A DNA stretch of 64,000 bases from Mucilaginibacter pineti (GCF_900101875.1 NZ_FNAI01000011.1:186001-250000); one strand, 5' to 3'; positions 53,425 to 61,354 are shown, counted from the first letter of the stretch. Numbers and translations are program-made. The notes: generated by a model from the sequence alone, not told the origin.

Positions 53425-54302
53425 TTTCTGCTTTCCCGCTTTTTAAATAGTGTCATTAATGGTTTCACGTATGATTCATGGGTGCCCACGCTTGTAAAAT
53501 CGACCCCCGATCTTTTAAAAGTTTCATTAAGCAGGCCGTTTCGTTTTAGCGCATCGGCTTTAAAGGCCTGGCGTACGTGCTCGTCGGCGGTGTTTACCCA
53601 TATCACCTGGTCGGTTTCTTCATCTTTCATGGGGATAAGGCCCAGGTTAGGGAACTCCTGCTCGTGCTTATCATAAAGGCGCAAGGCAATAATGTCGTGC
53701 TTTTTATTGGCTATCTTCAGCGCATCCTCAAAACCCGGACTAATAAAATCTGACAGGATAAAGGCTGTACACTTCTTTTTAATAACACTGGTAAAATATT
53801 TAAGCGCTACGCCAACATCGGTGCCTTTATTCTCGGGTTTAAAATCTATCAGTTCCCTGATGATCATGAGGATATGACTGCGGCCTTTTTTTGGTGGAAT
53901 GAATTTTTCTATCTTATCGCTAAAAAATATAACCCCAACCTTATCATTATTTTGAATGGCCGAAAACGCCAGCACTGCGCAAAGCTCAGTAGCCAGATCC
54001 TGTTTTTGCTGGTTTTGAGTACCGAAGTTTTCGGAACCGCTTACGTCCATCAACAACATAACGGTAAGCTCGCGCTCTTCGTCAAATACTTTTACGTACG
54101 GGTGGTTAAAACGGGCGGTAACGTTCCAGTCGATAGTGCGGATTTCATCTCCGATCTGGTATTCGCGTACCTCGCTAAAGGCCATACCGCGCCCTTTGAA
54201 AGCCGAATGATACTCGCCCGAAAACAGGTGGTTACTTAGCCCCCGGGTTTTGATCTCTATCTTCCTTACTTTTTTTAAAAGTTCCTTGGTATCCTTAGCC
54301 AT
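53421..54302 (-). CDS. DUF58 protein of the MoxR-Bat operon
   Basis: 293 residues from ATG 54302 (MAKDTKELLKKVRKI); a GTG three codons upstream lies inside a repeat and is unlikely. The DUF58 signature GRGMAFSEVREYQIGDEIRT and DWN is present, then a VWA-like part (VMLLMDVSGSENFG, FILSDFISPGF). It lacks the membrane helices of longer DUF58 proteins, so this is the short soluble form. It probably hands substrates from MoxR to the Bat proteins. Confidence 0.92.
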   Translation of the reverse strand: MAKDTKELLKKVRKIEIKTRGLSNHLFSGEYHSAFKGRGMAFSEVREYQIGDEIRTIDWNVTARFNHPYVKVFDEERELTVMLLMDVSGSENFGTQNQQKQDLATELCAVLAFSAIQNNDKVGVIFFSDKIEKFIPPKKGRSHILMIIRELIDFKPENKGTDVGVALKYFTSVIKKKCTAFILSDFISPGFEDALKIANKKHDIIALRLYDKHEQEFPNLGLIPMKDEETDQVIWVNTADEHVRQAFKADALKRNGLLNETFKRSGVDFTSVGTHESYVKPLMTLFKKRESRK

Positions 54303-54304
54303 AA

Positions 54305-54429
54305 GCCTCACCTAAATCCTCTCCAAAGGAGAGGACTTCTTAACCCCCAATTACAGAGGCATGTAAATTCCTGTTTTTTTTAATACTCCTTATTACCTCC
54401 CTCTCCTTTGGAGAGGGCCGGGGTGAGGC
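54305..54429. repeat. palindromic repeat inside the moxR-bat operon
   Basis: Outer arms GCCTCACC (54305-54312) and GGTGAGGC (54422-54429). Inner arms, each itself a hairpin: CCTCTCCAAAGGAGAGG (54318-54334) and CCTCTCCTTTGGAGAGG (54400-54416). It fills the space between the moxR stop and the DUF58 start, the only gap in an otherwise overlapping operon. Confidence 0.8.
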
Positions 54430-54430
54430 C

Positions 54431-55486
54431 TTACGGTACCTCTACCACATTTAAAATGCCGGTAATTATATTTTCTGTGGTGATGTTTTCGGCTTCGGCC
54501 TCGTAGCTTAAGCCAATACGGTGGCGTAAAACATCATGACAAATAGCGCGTACATCCTCGGGTATTACATAGCCACGACGTTTTATAAACGCATAAGCCT
54601 TTGCTGCCAATGCCAGGTTGATACTTGCACGCGGCGATGCGCCATAAGTAACCAGGTTTTTGTAATGCGCCAGTTTATATTGCTCGGGGAAACGGGTTGC
54701 GAAAACAATATCGATGATGTATTGCTCAATCTTCTCGTCCATATATACTTCGCGAACAACTTTGCGGGCACGTATAATTTCTTCGGGTTTAATAATTGGC
54801 GATGGTTTTGGCATGCCGCCCGGTAAAATGTTTGCTCGGATGATGCGCTTTTCATCTTCCTTCTCGGGGTAGCCAATTACCACTTTCAGCATAAAACGGT
54901 CAACCTGTGCTTCGGGCAACGGGTAAGTACCTTCCTGTTCAATAGGGTTTTGGGTAGCCAATACCAGGAATGGGTTTGGCAGCGGGAAGGTATTATCGCC
55001 AATGGTTACCTGGCGCTCCTGCATGGCCTCCAGCAATGCGCTTTGCACTTTGGCAGGGGCACGGTTAATCTCATCGGCCAGGATAAAGTTGGAGAATAAT
55101 GGTCCTTTACGAACAATGAACTCTTCCTTTTTCTGGTTGTAGATCATGGTACCTAATAAATCGGCAGGTAACAGATCGGGCGTGAACTGGATACGGCTGT
55201 AATCAACCTGAACAGCTTTTGCAAGCGTATTAATAGCCAGCGTTTTTGCCAGCCCCGGTACACCTTCCAACAGGATGTGCCCATCGGCCAGTAAACCGAT
55301 CAGCAGGCGCTCCACCATATATTTTTGACCAACAATCACTTTATCCATCTCCATTTTAAGGAGATCAATAAAGGCACTTTCCTTTTGTATCATTTCGTTC
55401 AGCGCCCTGATATCTGTTGAGTACGATGTACTGCCGGTAACCGCGCCCGACGAAATATTTCCGGTATTTGTATTTAAATCTTCCAT
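54431..55486 (-). CDS. MoxR-family AAA+ ATPase
   Basis: 351 residues. An N-terminal low-complexity start, then Walker A GVPGLAKT, Walker B FILADEINRAP, sensor 1 VLATQNPIEQEGTY and the C-terminal lid (YGASPRASINLALAAKAYAF). MoxR ATPases act as chaperones that mature VWA-domain partners, here the Bat proteins downstream. First gene of the operon; a candidate promoter is at 55510-55541. Confidence 0.95.
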   Translation of the reverse strand: MEDLNTNTGNISSGAVTGSTSYSTDIRALNEMIQKESAFIDLLKMEMDKVIVGQKYMVERLLIGLLADGHILLEGVPGLAKTLAINTLAKAVQVDYSRIQFTPDLLPADLLGTMIYNQKKEEFIVRKGPLFSNFILADEINRAPAKVQSALLEAMQERQVTIGDNTFPLPNPFLVLATQNPIEQEGTYPLPEAQVDRFMLKVVIGYPEKEDEKRIIRANILPGGMPKPSPIIKPEEIIRARKVVREVYMDEKIEQYIIDIVFATRFPEQYKLAHYKNLVTYGASPRASINLALAAKAYAFIKRRGYVIPEDVRAICHDVLRHRIGLSYEAEAENITTENIITGILNVVEVP

Positions 55487-55509
55487 GAACCCATTTTAAT
55501 TTCGAAAGG

Positions 55510-55541
55510 CAAACTTAATCACACAAACTTTTTTTTGCCAA
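55510..55541 (-). promoter_or_regulatory. candidate promoter of the moxR-bat operon
   Basis: On the minus strand a TTG (55539-55541) and TAAGTTTG (55510-55517, matching TAnnTTTG) are 21 bases apart, close to the Bacteroidota spacing. Transcription would start about 15-20 bases before the moxR ATG. Confidence 0.4.
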
Positions 55542-55764
55542 GGAAAATTATGCCTCAAATGTTAAATTTTGTTAAATCTTTGCCTTTAGCCGTAAATATA
55601 TAGGTTAGTTACAAGTATTTACAATTAAATAAGATGCGGGGATGGGGATCGGGTTCGGGGATCGGGGTGTGAGTTGTGGGATTGATATGATTGTGATTTG
55701 CATGTTTTATCTGATCTTGTTATCAGCTCGCATCCATAAGTGTTCAAAACAAATAAAAAAGGGT

Positions 55765-55883
55765 GTCATTTCGACGAGGTACGAGGAGAAATCTTCTGCG
55801 AATGCAAGTGGACTCAGTGTTTCGTTGAAGATTTCTCCTTGCCACCCCCACACACAATTCCCATGCGGGCTCGTCGAAATGAC
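55765..55883. repeat. long palindromic intergenic repeat (GTCATTTCGACGAG type)
   Basis: Outer arms GTCATTTCGACGAG (55765-55778) and CTCGTCGAAATGAC (55870-55883) are perfect. Inner arms AGGAGAAATCTT (55784-55795) and AAGATTTCTCCT (55828-55839) are also perfect. It occupies most of the 540-base region between moxR and the gene at 56027; the rest is AT-rich with no gene seen. The short frames on both strands here are palindrome artefacts. Confidence 0.85.
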
Positions 55884-56026
55884 AACTTTTTTATAAATCT
55901 CTAAGGTTTCGAACACTTTTGGCTCGCATCCCCGCAACTCGTACCCCGCACTTTCATACAAGCCTTTTTATGTACTTCATGATTTATTAATAAGCACATT
56001 GTACTTTTGGTTATAATTTTTGAGCT

Positions 56027-57082
56027 ATGTATAAAAGGGTTGGCTTTAAACTATTGATACTTTGCGTAGCACTGTTTTGCGCTGTTACGGTTTACGGTCA
56101 AAATCATTATAAAACCATACCGTTGCCCAAAAACATCAGTAGCCGGGCCGAAGAATACTCAGGCATGGCCAAATACAACGGCCGTGTTTATTTACTGCCG
56201 CAGTACGGCGACCATAAAACACCCGTTAAGAAAGATAATTTAAAGGGCGAGTTTCAGATCTACAGCTTATTGCAGGATAGTATTGACAGGGTAATAGAGG
56301 GAAGAGATACTGCTTTAACAGGCTACAAAATTTTTAAAGTGATCAACCTTGATAAACTGCCGGATAATATAGGTAATGAATACGAAGGTTTTGAAGCCAT
56401 TAGTATTGTTAACAACACGGTGTATTTATCTATTGAAAGCGATGATAAATATGAAAATTGTTACCTGCTTAAAGCAAAATTAGATACTGTTAACGCGCAA
56501 ATTATTGTCGATGCAGCTCACATTGTATCCCTAAAACGTCCCGAACTGATCTATAATGCCGGTTTCGAGGCTGTTACCTGGCTGCCAAAAGAAAAAAAGT
56601 TGCTGGCTTATTATGAATACAATGGAATGCCCGGCGGCGGGATGGGGTATTTGATTGATACCTCGTTTACTAAACAACCCCAAGCCATTAAAACGCCGCA
56701 ACTGTATTTCAGGATCACGGATATCGCGGTTACTGATAAGGACAAGATTTACGGCATAAACTATTTCTGGAATGGCGATTATAAATATTACCTGGCTAAC
56801 CCAAAGCTTAATAACCAGGAGGATAACATCAAAAAAATAATTCCTGCCCTGCGGGATAGTCTTGATAAAAAACCGGCTTACCTCAAAACGCCGCCTACTA
56901 CATTTGCCCGTATTGTGTCGTTAAAAAACCGCAACGCAAAAAAATGGGAGCAGGTTGCCACTTTCCCGGGATATAAAAATAACTGGGAAGGCATAGTGCT
57001 ATACCGCAAAGGCGCGCTTATTGTTACCGATGCCAACGGTAAAAGTTCCCAGGAAACGGTACTGGCTTATGTGGGATTTTAA
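56027..57082 (+). CDS. secreted propeller-like protein of unknown function
   Basis: 351 residues with a signal peptide ending VYGQ. Repeated segments with Gly-Phe-Glu-Ala or Trp-Glu-Gly (EYEGFEAISIVNNTVYLSIE; NAGFEAVTWLPKEKKLLAYY; NNWEGIVLYRKGALIVT) resemble the esterase/phytase-like propeller group, where such Glu residues line the centre. No catalytic motif can be named. It is monocistronic and shares a terminator with the tRNA-like genes. Confidence 0.7.
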   Translation: MYKRVGFKLLILCVALFCAVTVYGQNHYKTIPLPKNISSRAEEYSGMAKYNGRVYLLPQYGDHKTPVKKDNLKGEFQIYSLLQDSIDRVIEGRDTALTGYKIFKVINLDKLPDNIGNEYEGFEAISIVNNTVYLSIESDDKYENCYLLKAKLDTVNAQIIVDAAHIVSLKRPELIYNAGFEAVTWLPKEKKLLAYYEYNGMPGGGMGYLIDTSFTKQPQAIKTPQLYFRITDIAVTDKDKIYGINYFWNGDYKYYLANPKLNNQEDNIKKIIPALRDSLDKKPAYLKTPPTTFARIVSLKNRNAKKWEQVATFPGYKNNWEGIVLYRKGALIVTDANGKSSQETVLAYVGF

Positions 57083-57116
57083 AAATTTCTGCTTGTTGCG
57101 ATTAAAAAAAAGGCTT

Positions 57117-57151
57117 AAAAACAGCAAAGCCCCTGATGGGCAGGGGCCTTT
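57117..57151 (-). terminator. terminator after the tRNA-like genes
   Basis: GCCCCTG (57129-57135) pairs with CAGGGGC (57141-57147), extended by AAA/TTT. On the minus strand it is followed by a T run, so it ends the transcript of the two tRNA-like genes; on the plus strand it can help end the gene at 56027. Confidence 0.75.
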
Positions 57152-57185
57152 ACTAACCAATTATAAACCTAAATTATGAGAAGAG

Positions 57186-57301
57186 CTGTAGGAGAAGGGG
57201 TCGAACCTCCACGGAGTGGTTATTTTTATTGCTAAAAGTTTCCCAATTTCTCCGCCACCGCGACAAGGAGGTGTGTCTGCCAAAAATTTCACCATCCTAC
57301 A
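57186..57301 (-). tRNA. tRNA-like gene A: type II fold, GUC (Asp) anticodon, giant variable arm
   Basis: Read on the minus strand: acceptor TGTAGGA pairs with TCCTACA (7 bp), then U8-G9, D arm GTG/CAC with a leucine-like loop (AAATTTTTGGCAGA), anticodon arm CCTCC-TTGTCGC-GGTGG (one central U-U) giving anticodon GUC, variable arm CGGAG...CTCCG of about 43 nt holding the hairpin TTTTA-GCAA-TAAAA, T arm GGAGG-TTCGACC-CCTTC, and G73. CCA is not encoded. U33, G18-G19 and the TTCGA loop are intact. Several AspRS identity bases of E. coli (G73, G2-C71, G10, GUC, C38) are present on a body otherwise like tRNA-Leu. Whether it is charged or used in translation is unknown. Unit B lies 28 bases upstream. 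Confidence 0.6.
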
Positions 57302-57329
57302 GGATATAATCTCCGCCTATGTGAGATTG

Positions 57330-57441
57330 CTGTTGGGGAAGGATTCGAACCTCCACAGAGTAGTTAGCCCGCTTCGGGTTTCCTATGATCTCCGCCACCG
57401 GGACAAGGAGGTGTGTCTGCCAAAAATTTCACCACCCAACA
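57330..57441 (-). tRNA. tRNA-like gene B: same fold as A, GUC anticodon
   Basis: Acceptor TGTTGGG pairs with CCCAACA; the D arm is identical to unit A; the anticodon arm is CCTCC-TTGTCCC-GGTGG, again GUC; variable arm CGGAG...CTCTG of about 39 nt with the nested hairpin CCCG-AAG-CGGG; T arm GGAGG-TTCGAAT-CCTTC; G73; no encoded CCA. Compared with A, acceptor pairs 4 and 7 and the whole nested hairpin change on both sides so that pairing is kept, which argues for a selected RNA structure. The 28-base spacer before A holds a hairpin AATCTC/GAGATT (57308-57328), possibly a processing site. Transcribed first. Confidence 0.6.
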
Positions 57442-57465
57442 TTGTTTTTTTGTTTAAAGAACGAT

Positions 57466-57520
57466 AAGCAATTGTCATTTGCTTGATACAAATTTAATAG
57501 ACCTATCAATTCCTTGCAAA
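57466..57520 (-). promoter_or_regulatory. promoter and 5' hairpin of the tRNA-like transcript
   Basis: On the minus strand TTTG (57517-57520) and TAAATTTG (57489-57496) are separated by 20 bases, an almost ideal Bacteroidota -33/-7 pair. Transcription would start near 57482. The first transcribed bases form a hairpin AAGCAA/TTGCTT (57466-57471 with 57479-57484). The expected RNA, including both units, is about 370-380 nt long. Confidence 0.6.
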
Positions 57521-57593
57521 TATTTCAACAAAAATATTTTATTTTTATTCAAATTTTAATTAAACTTGTATTTCAATATAGATATTCAAATTT

Positions 57594-58070
57594 ATGTCCC
57601 ACAGAAAAGCTCAAAATTTAGAAATTGATAATCTCGATATACAGATTTTATCAATATTAATGAAAAATGCTACCACGCCATACACCGAGATAGCTAAAGA
57701 GTTAATCGTTTCTGGCGGAACCATACACGTGAGGATGAAGAAGTTGGAAGAGATGGGTGTAATAAAAGGTGCCAGTTTAGAAGTTGATCCTCAAAAACTT
57801 GGCTATGATATTACTGCCTTTTTGGGCATTTATCTTGAAAAAGGCTCACAATATAATGAGGCCGTTAAGCAATTGAAAACCATTAAAGAAATTGTAGAAC
57901 TGCACTATACCACAGGCGAATGGAGCATTTTTGCCAAAATTGTATGCCATGATACCACCCACCTGCGCGAGGTTTTAAATGAGCAAATTCAGGGTGTAAA
58001 AGGCATCCAACGTACCGAAACTTTCATTTCACTTGAAGAAAGTATCAGGAGACAGATCACATTAGAGTAA
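57594..58070 (+). CDS. Lrp/AsnC-family transcriptional regulator
   Basis: 158 residues. The N-terminal helix-turn-helix is typical (NLDIQILSILMKNATTPYTE, ELIVSGGTIHVRMKKLEEMG), followed by the RAM/AsnC effector domain with beta strands around DITAFLGIYLEKGSQYNEA and TTGEWSIFAKIVCHD. It binds an amino acid or another small ligand as an octamer. It is divergent from the two tRNA-like genes, sharing a 152-base AT-rich intergenic region. Confidence 0.93.
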   Translation: MSHRKAQNLEIDNLDIQILSILMKNATTPYTEIAKELIVSGGTIHVRMKKLEEMGVIKGASLEVDPQKLGYDITAFLGIYLEKGSQYNEAVKQLKTIKEIVELHYTTGEWSIFAKIVCHDTTHLREVLNEQIQGVKGIQRTETFISLEESIRRQITLE

Positions 58071-58097
58071 TTTTTTAACCCAACTCTATTATAATTT

Positions 58098-58144
58098 AAA
58101 GGCCGTTGAGCTAAGTTTTTTGACTTGGTGTGACGGCTTTTTTT
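58098..58144 (+). terminator. terminator of the Lrp/AsnC gene
   Basis: GCCGT (58102-58106) pairs with ACGGC (58133-58137), with an inner CTAAGT/ACTTGG helix, followed by seven T. A Rho-independent terminator about 30 bases after the stop codon. Confidence 0.75.
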
Positions 58145-58167
58145 ATTGTGTTTTTTACCGCATTTTT

Positions 58168-58246
58168 TGTCATGCTGAACGTAGTGAAGCATCTATTATG
58201 CGCCGTGCATAGTTTACGAATAGATCCTTCGTACCTCAGGATGACA
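58168..58246. repeat. dispersed palindromic repeat, copy 2 (inverted)
   Basis: The same element as 46951-47044, in opposite orientation and with a shorter loop. Arms TGTCATGCTGAACG and CCTCAGGATGACA. It lies between the Lrp/AsnC terminator and the convergent gene at 58268. Confidence 0.85.
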
Positions 58247-58267
58247 GGCTCAAAAAAGACAAACCCT

Positions 58268-58984
58268 CTACGCAGCGTTTGAAATATACTTCACCAAAGT
58301 TCTTTTGGCTACCGGCAGCAGCGTTTGCTCTAACGGAAAAGTTATATCGCTGTGCACATAATATACTGCCGGGTTGGGTAAAAATTTATTGCGGCTTATT
58401 AAATTGAGCTTTATTGCTTCGGGCGTGTTGGTGATACTGTGTTCGTAGGTTTCAATAAAATTCACGTTGATGCCGCGGTATTTATCGTCCTTACCTTCAA
58501 AAATAGTGATCTGGTATTCGTAGATCCAGTTGGTACGCTCCTTGCCGTTGCGTAACGAAAAGTAGCCGTGATAAGGCATCAACGGTATAATCCCCACCGG
58601 ATCTATATTGAGGCGGCTCTCCACAAAATCATAAATCTCCTTCCCTATCTGTATCGCCGGATCCATTTTCACCATCGCAAACCCAATAATCTGCTCAATT
58701 TCCTGCATGCTTTGGTCGTCTTTAATTATTTTTTGATAAGTAAGTTTCACGGCGTCGATATCTGCCTGTGTAAGCCGTTGTGGAAAAGCCTGTTGCAGCA
58801 GTGTTTTGTTCTTTTTAAAACCTACAAGGTTATTGTAGTGAAAGATCAGATCGGCCAGGTTGGGGTACAGCCTGCTTTTATCAAAATGGCGGTTAATTTC
58901 CTGTAAGTAGTTAAGCAGCAGGTATTTTTTGTGTTCAAAATCAATATACCCTTCAATAAACCAGTTTACACCCAATGAATTCAT
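58268..58984 (-). CDS. conserved-looking cytoplasmic protein of unknown function
   Basis: 238 residues, no signal peptide or membrane segment. An N-terminal helical part (IDFEHKKYLLLNYLQEINRH, LADLIFHYNNLVGFKKNKT) is followed by a mixed alpha/beta C-terminal part (GIIPLMPYHGYFSLRNGKER, NWIYEYQITIFEGKDDKYRG). No family is recognised. The start is 54 bases from the divergent methylase gene, so they share a promoter region. Codon use fits the region. Confidence 0.75.
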   Translation of the reverse strand: MNSLGVNWFIEGYIDFEHKKYLLLNYLQEINRHFDKSRLYPNLADLIFHYNNLVGFKKNKTLLQQAFPQRLTQADIDAVKLTYQKIIKDDQSMQEIEQIIGFAMVKMDPAIQIGKEIYDFVESRLNIDPVGIIPLMPYHGYFSLRNGKERTNWIYEYQITIFEGKDDKYRGINVNFIETYEHSITNTPEAIKLNLISRNKFLPNPAVYYVHSDITFPLEQTLLPVAKRTLVKYISNAA

Positions 58985-59038
58985 GTTTCAGGCTCCTTTC
59001 AATAGCTTAAATTAAACAAAAAACACCAACTTTGCAAT

Positions 59039-59746
59039 ATGCCCTATGGAACCCTTTATTTAATACCCGTGCCCCTTGCTGATGAAGCGGCCGCGAAATC
59101 ATTTACCCCTTACCTGGTTGATACTATTAATAGTATTAAGGAGTATATTGTTGAAAATGAGAAAACAGCCCGCAAGTTTTTAAAAGAGGCTGGTTTAAAA
59201 ACGCCACAAAGTGAACTTACCATTCATGACTACAGCAAACACAACCGTGATATGGGCAAGGCCGACTTTTTTAAAGGCCTACAGGCCGGTAACGATGTAG
59301 GCCTGATGAGCGAAGCTGGCTGCCCCGGTATTGCAGATCCCGGTGCCGAAATTGTGGACAAGGCACACCGCATGGGGATAAAAGTAGTACCGTTGGTAGG
59401 TCCCAGTTCTATTTTGCTGGCGCTGATGGCATCGGGCTTTAATGGACAAAGCTTTACGTTTAATGGCTACCTACCCATAGATAAATTATTACGCAGTAAA
59501 AAAATAAAGGAACTGGAAGCACTGGCCACTAAGAACGACCAAACGCAAATTTTCATTGAAACACCTTTCCGCAATAATCCAATGCTGGAGGAGATCCTAA
59601 AAACGGCATCGCCAAAAACAAAACTTTGTATAGCAACCGATCTTACAGCCGCTACTGAGTTTGTGCAAACCAAAACCATAGCCGACTGGCAAAAAAAGAT
59701 ACCTGAATTGCATAAACGCCCAACAATTTTCCTGTTATTTCATTAA
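59039..59746 (+). CDS. SAM-dependent methyltransferase, RsmI-like tetrapyrrole methylase fold
   Basis: 235 residues. The N-terminal GTLYLIPVPLAD, the central VGLMSEAGCPGIADPGAEIV and VVPLVGPSSILLALMASG are the SAM- and substrate-binding parts of the RsmI family, which 2'-O-methylates 16S rRNA C1402. It is shorter than RsmI (about 285) and diverges after residue 150, so it is the short Bacteroidota paralogue and may have another target. It ends 6 bases before the monooxygenase gene. Confidence 0.88.
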   Translation: MPYGTLYLIPVPLADEAAAKSFTPYLVDTINSIKEYIVENEKTARKFLKEAGLKTPQSELTIHDYSKHNRDMGKADFFKGLQAGNDVGLMSEAGCPGIADPGAEIVDKAHRMGIKVVPLVGPSSILLALMASGFNGQSFTFNGYLPIDKLLRSKKIKELEALATKNDQTQIFIETPFRNNPMLEEILKTASPKTKLCIATDLTAATEFVQTKTIADWQKKIPELHKRPTIFLLFH

Positions 59747-59752
59747 TAAAGA

Positions 59753-61354
59753 ATGACCATTACGCAGCAACATACCCAGGTGTTGATTGTGGGCGCCGGT
59801 CCTTCGGGATTAATGATGGCCGCCCAGTTGCTGCGTTATGGTGTGCAACCCGTAATTATTGATACTAAACAAGGGCCTACCAATCAATCAAAGGCGTTGG
59901 CTGTTCAAGCCCGTTCACTGGAAATTTATCGGCAAATGGGTGTTATCGACCGGATAATTGAAGGTGGTAAAAAAGCTGGCGGGGTTATTTTTAACCAGGA
60001 AGGAAAGCAAGTTGCAGAACTTCCGCTTGATAATGTGGGCGAGGGCCAAACCGCTTTTCCCTACATACTCATGTACCAGCAAAGCAAGAACGAACGCCTG
60101 CTGCTTGATTACCTTACACTTAACTGCTGCCCTGTTTACTGGAATACTTCGTTATTAAATATTACGCAAAACGCATCTGGAGTAACGGCACAATTGCAAA
60201 ATGGGGAGGCCGTACAAACGCTTACCTGTAATTGGGTTATCGGTGCCGATGGTGCACATAGCGTTGTTCGCAAGCAATTACAGATACCATTTACGGGCGA
60301 TACTTATCAGCACAAGTTTTACCTGGCCGATGTTAAAATAGCTAATCAATTGGGCGATAAGGTTGATCTGTTTTTATCAAAAAAAGGGTTTTCGGCATTT
60401 TTCCCGATGCCCGAGGAACATTGCTATCGCATAGTTGGTAACCTGCCCGATGAATTTGACAACGTCGCCGAACTTAAAATTGAAGATGTATTACCCTTTT
60501 TGAACGCCATAACCGGGCAGGAAATACAGGTAGAGCACACCAACTGGTTTACCGAATACCGCCTGCACCACCGCATGGCCGATAATTTCAAAAACGAGAA
60601 TTGTTTTTTAATTGGAGATGCGGCCCATATCCACTCGCCGGTTGGCGGGCAGGGCATGAACACCGGCTTGCAGGATGCCTATAACCTGGCCTGGAAACTG
60701 GCCGGAGTGGTAAATGACCAGCTTAAAGCAAGTATTTTAGATAGCTACGCCACCGAGCGGATGCCGGTAGCCAAAGATCTGCTGAATACAACCGACCGGA
60801 TCTTTAAAATGATCCTCTCCCGTAATTGGTTCATTGGCTTATTTAAAAAATGGCTGCTGCCAACCGTGCTGAAAACAGCCTGGGGTAAACCGGGGTTGCG
60901 AAAAGCTTTTTTTATTCGCGTATCGCAAACGGGCATCAGCTATCGCGAAAGTCAGCTTAACCTGCACCTAAGCCAATCAACCCAAATAAAGGCCGGCGAC
61001 AGGCTGCCTTACCTGAAAGTGTTTGACGAAAAAAAGCAAGTAGAAACCGACTTACAGGAATGGTGCAGCAAACCAGGCTTCACCATGATAGCCCTGGGCA
61101 AACTACAGGAAATTGACTTGTTCACCCTTGCCAAATGGATAACCCAGAAATATCCCGCCAATCTTAACTTCTTTTACCTGCCGCCATCTGCCAAAAATCA
61201 ACAGGTGTTTGATGCTTTTGAAATAAAAGAGAAGCAAAAGAAAGCCATCATTGTTCGTCCGGATATGCATATCGGTTTTATAAACGATGTGGTTGATATT
61301 GATATGATGGATAATTATTTGAAAAATGTAGTGGGTTTTAAGTCTATTCACTAA
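59753..61354 (+). CDS. FAD-dependent aromatic monooxygenase (PheA/TfdB family)
   Basis: 533 residues. The FAD motif VLIVGAGPSGLMMAAQ at the start, DG motif VIGADGAHSVVRKQL, and second FAD motif CFLIGDAAHIHSPVGGQGMN are all intact. A C-terminal thioredoxin-like domain (about 420-530) ends the protein, as in phenol 2-monooxygenase relatives. It hydroxylates an aromatic compound with NAD(P)H and oxygen. It follows the methylase by 6 bases. An intradiol dioxygenase lies about 0.8 kb away in the other direction, but as a lipoprotein is probably in another compartment. Confidence 0.92.
   Translation: MTITQQHTQVLIVGAGPSGLMMAAQLLRYGVQPVIIDTKQGPTNQSKALAVQARSLEIYRQMGVIDRIIEGGKKAGGVIFNQEGKQVAELPLDNVGEGQTAFPYILMYQQSKNERLLLDYLTLNCCPVYWNTSLLNITQNASGVTAQLQNGEAVQTLTCNWVIGADGAHSVVRKQLQIPFTGDTYQHKFYLADVKIANQLGDKVDLFLSKKGFSAFFPMPEEHCYRIVGNLPDEFDNVAELKIEDVLPFLNAITGQEIQVEHTNWFTEYRLHHRMADNFKNENCFLIGDAAHIHSPVGGQGMNTGLQDAYNLAWKLAGVVNDQLKASILDSYATERMPVAKDLLNTTDRIFKMILSRNWFIGLFKKWLLPTVLKTAWGKPGLRKAFFIRVSQTGISYRESQLNLHLSQSTQIKAGDRLPYLKVFDEKKQVETDLQEWCSKPGFTMIALGKLQEIDLFTLAKWITQKYPANLNFFYLPPSAKNQQVFDAFEIKEKQKKAIIVRPDMHIGFINDVVDIDMMDNYLKNVVGFKSIH

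Noticed and set aside
55642-55961. Two 84-residue frames on opposite strands
   Set aside because: Both run through the GTCATTTCGACGAG palindrome; neither has a start context or protein-like composition.
57186-57441. Ordinary tRNA-Leu pair or a tmRNA
   Set aside because: The anticodon loop reads GUC, the base after the acceptor is G rather than the leucine A73, and the variable arms are too long; no tag reading frame or tmRNA pseudoknots are seen.
57216-57467. An 83-residue plus-strand frame with repeated RHRDKEVCLPKIS-like segments
   Set aside because: It is the antisense of the two tRNA-like genes; the internal repeat comes from the two RNA copies, not from protein.
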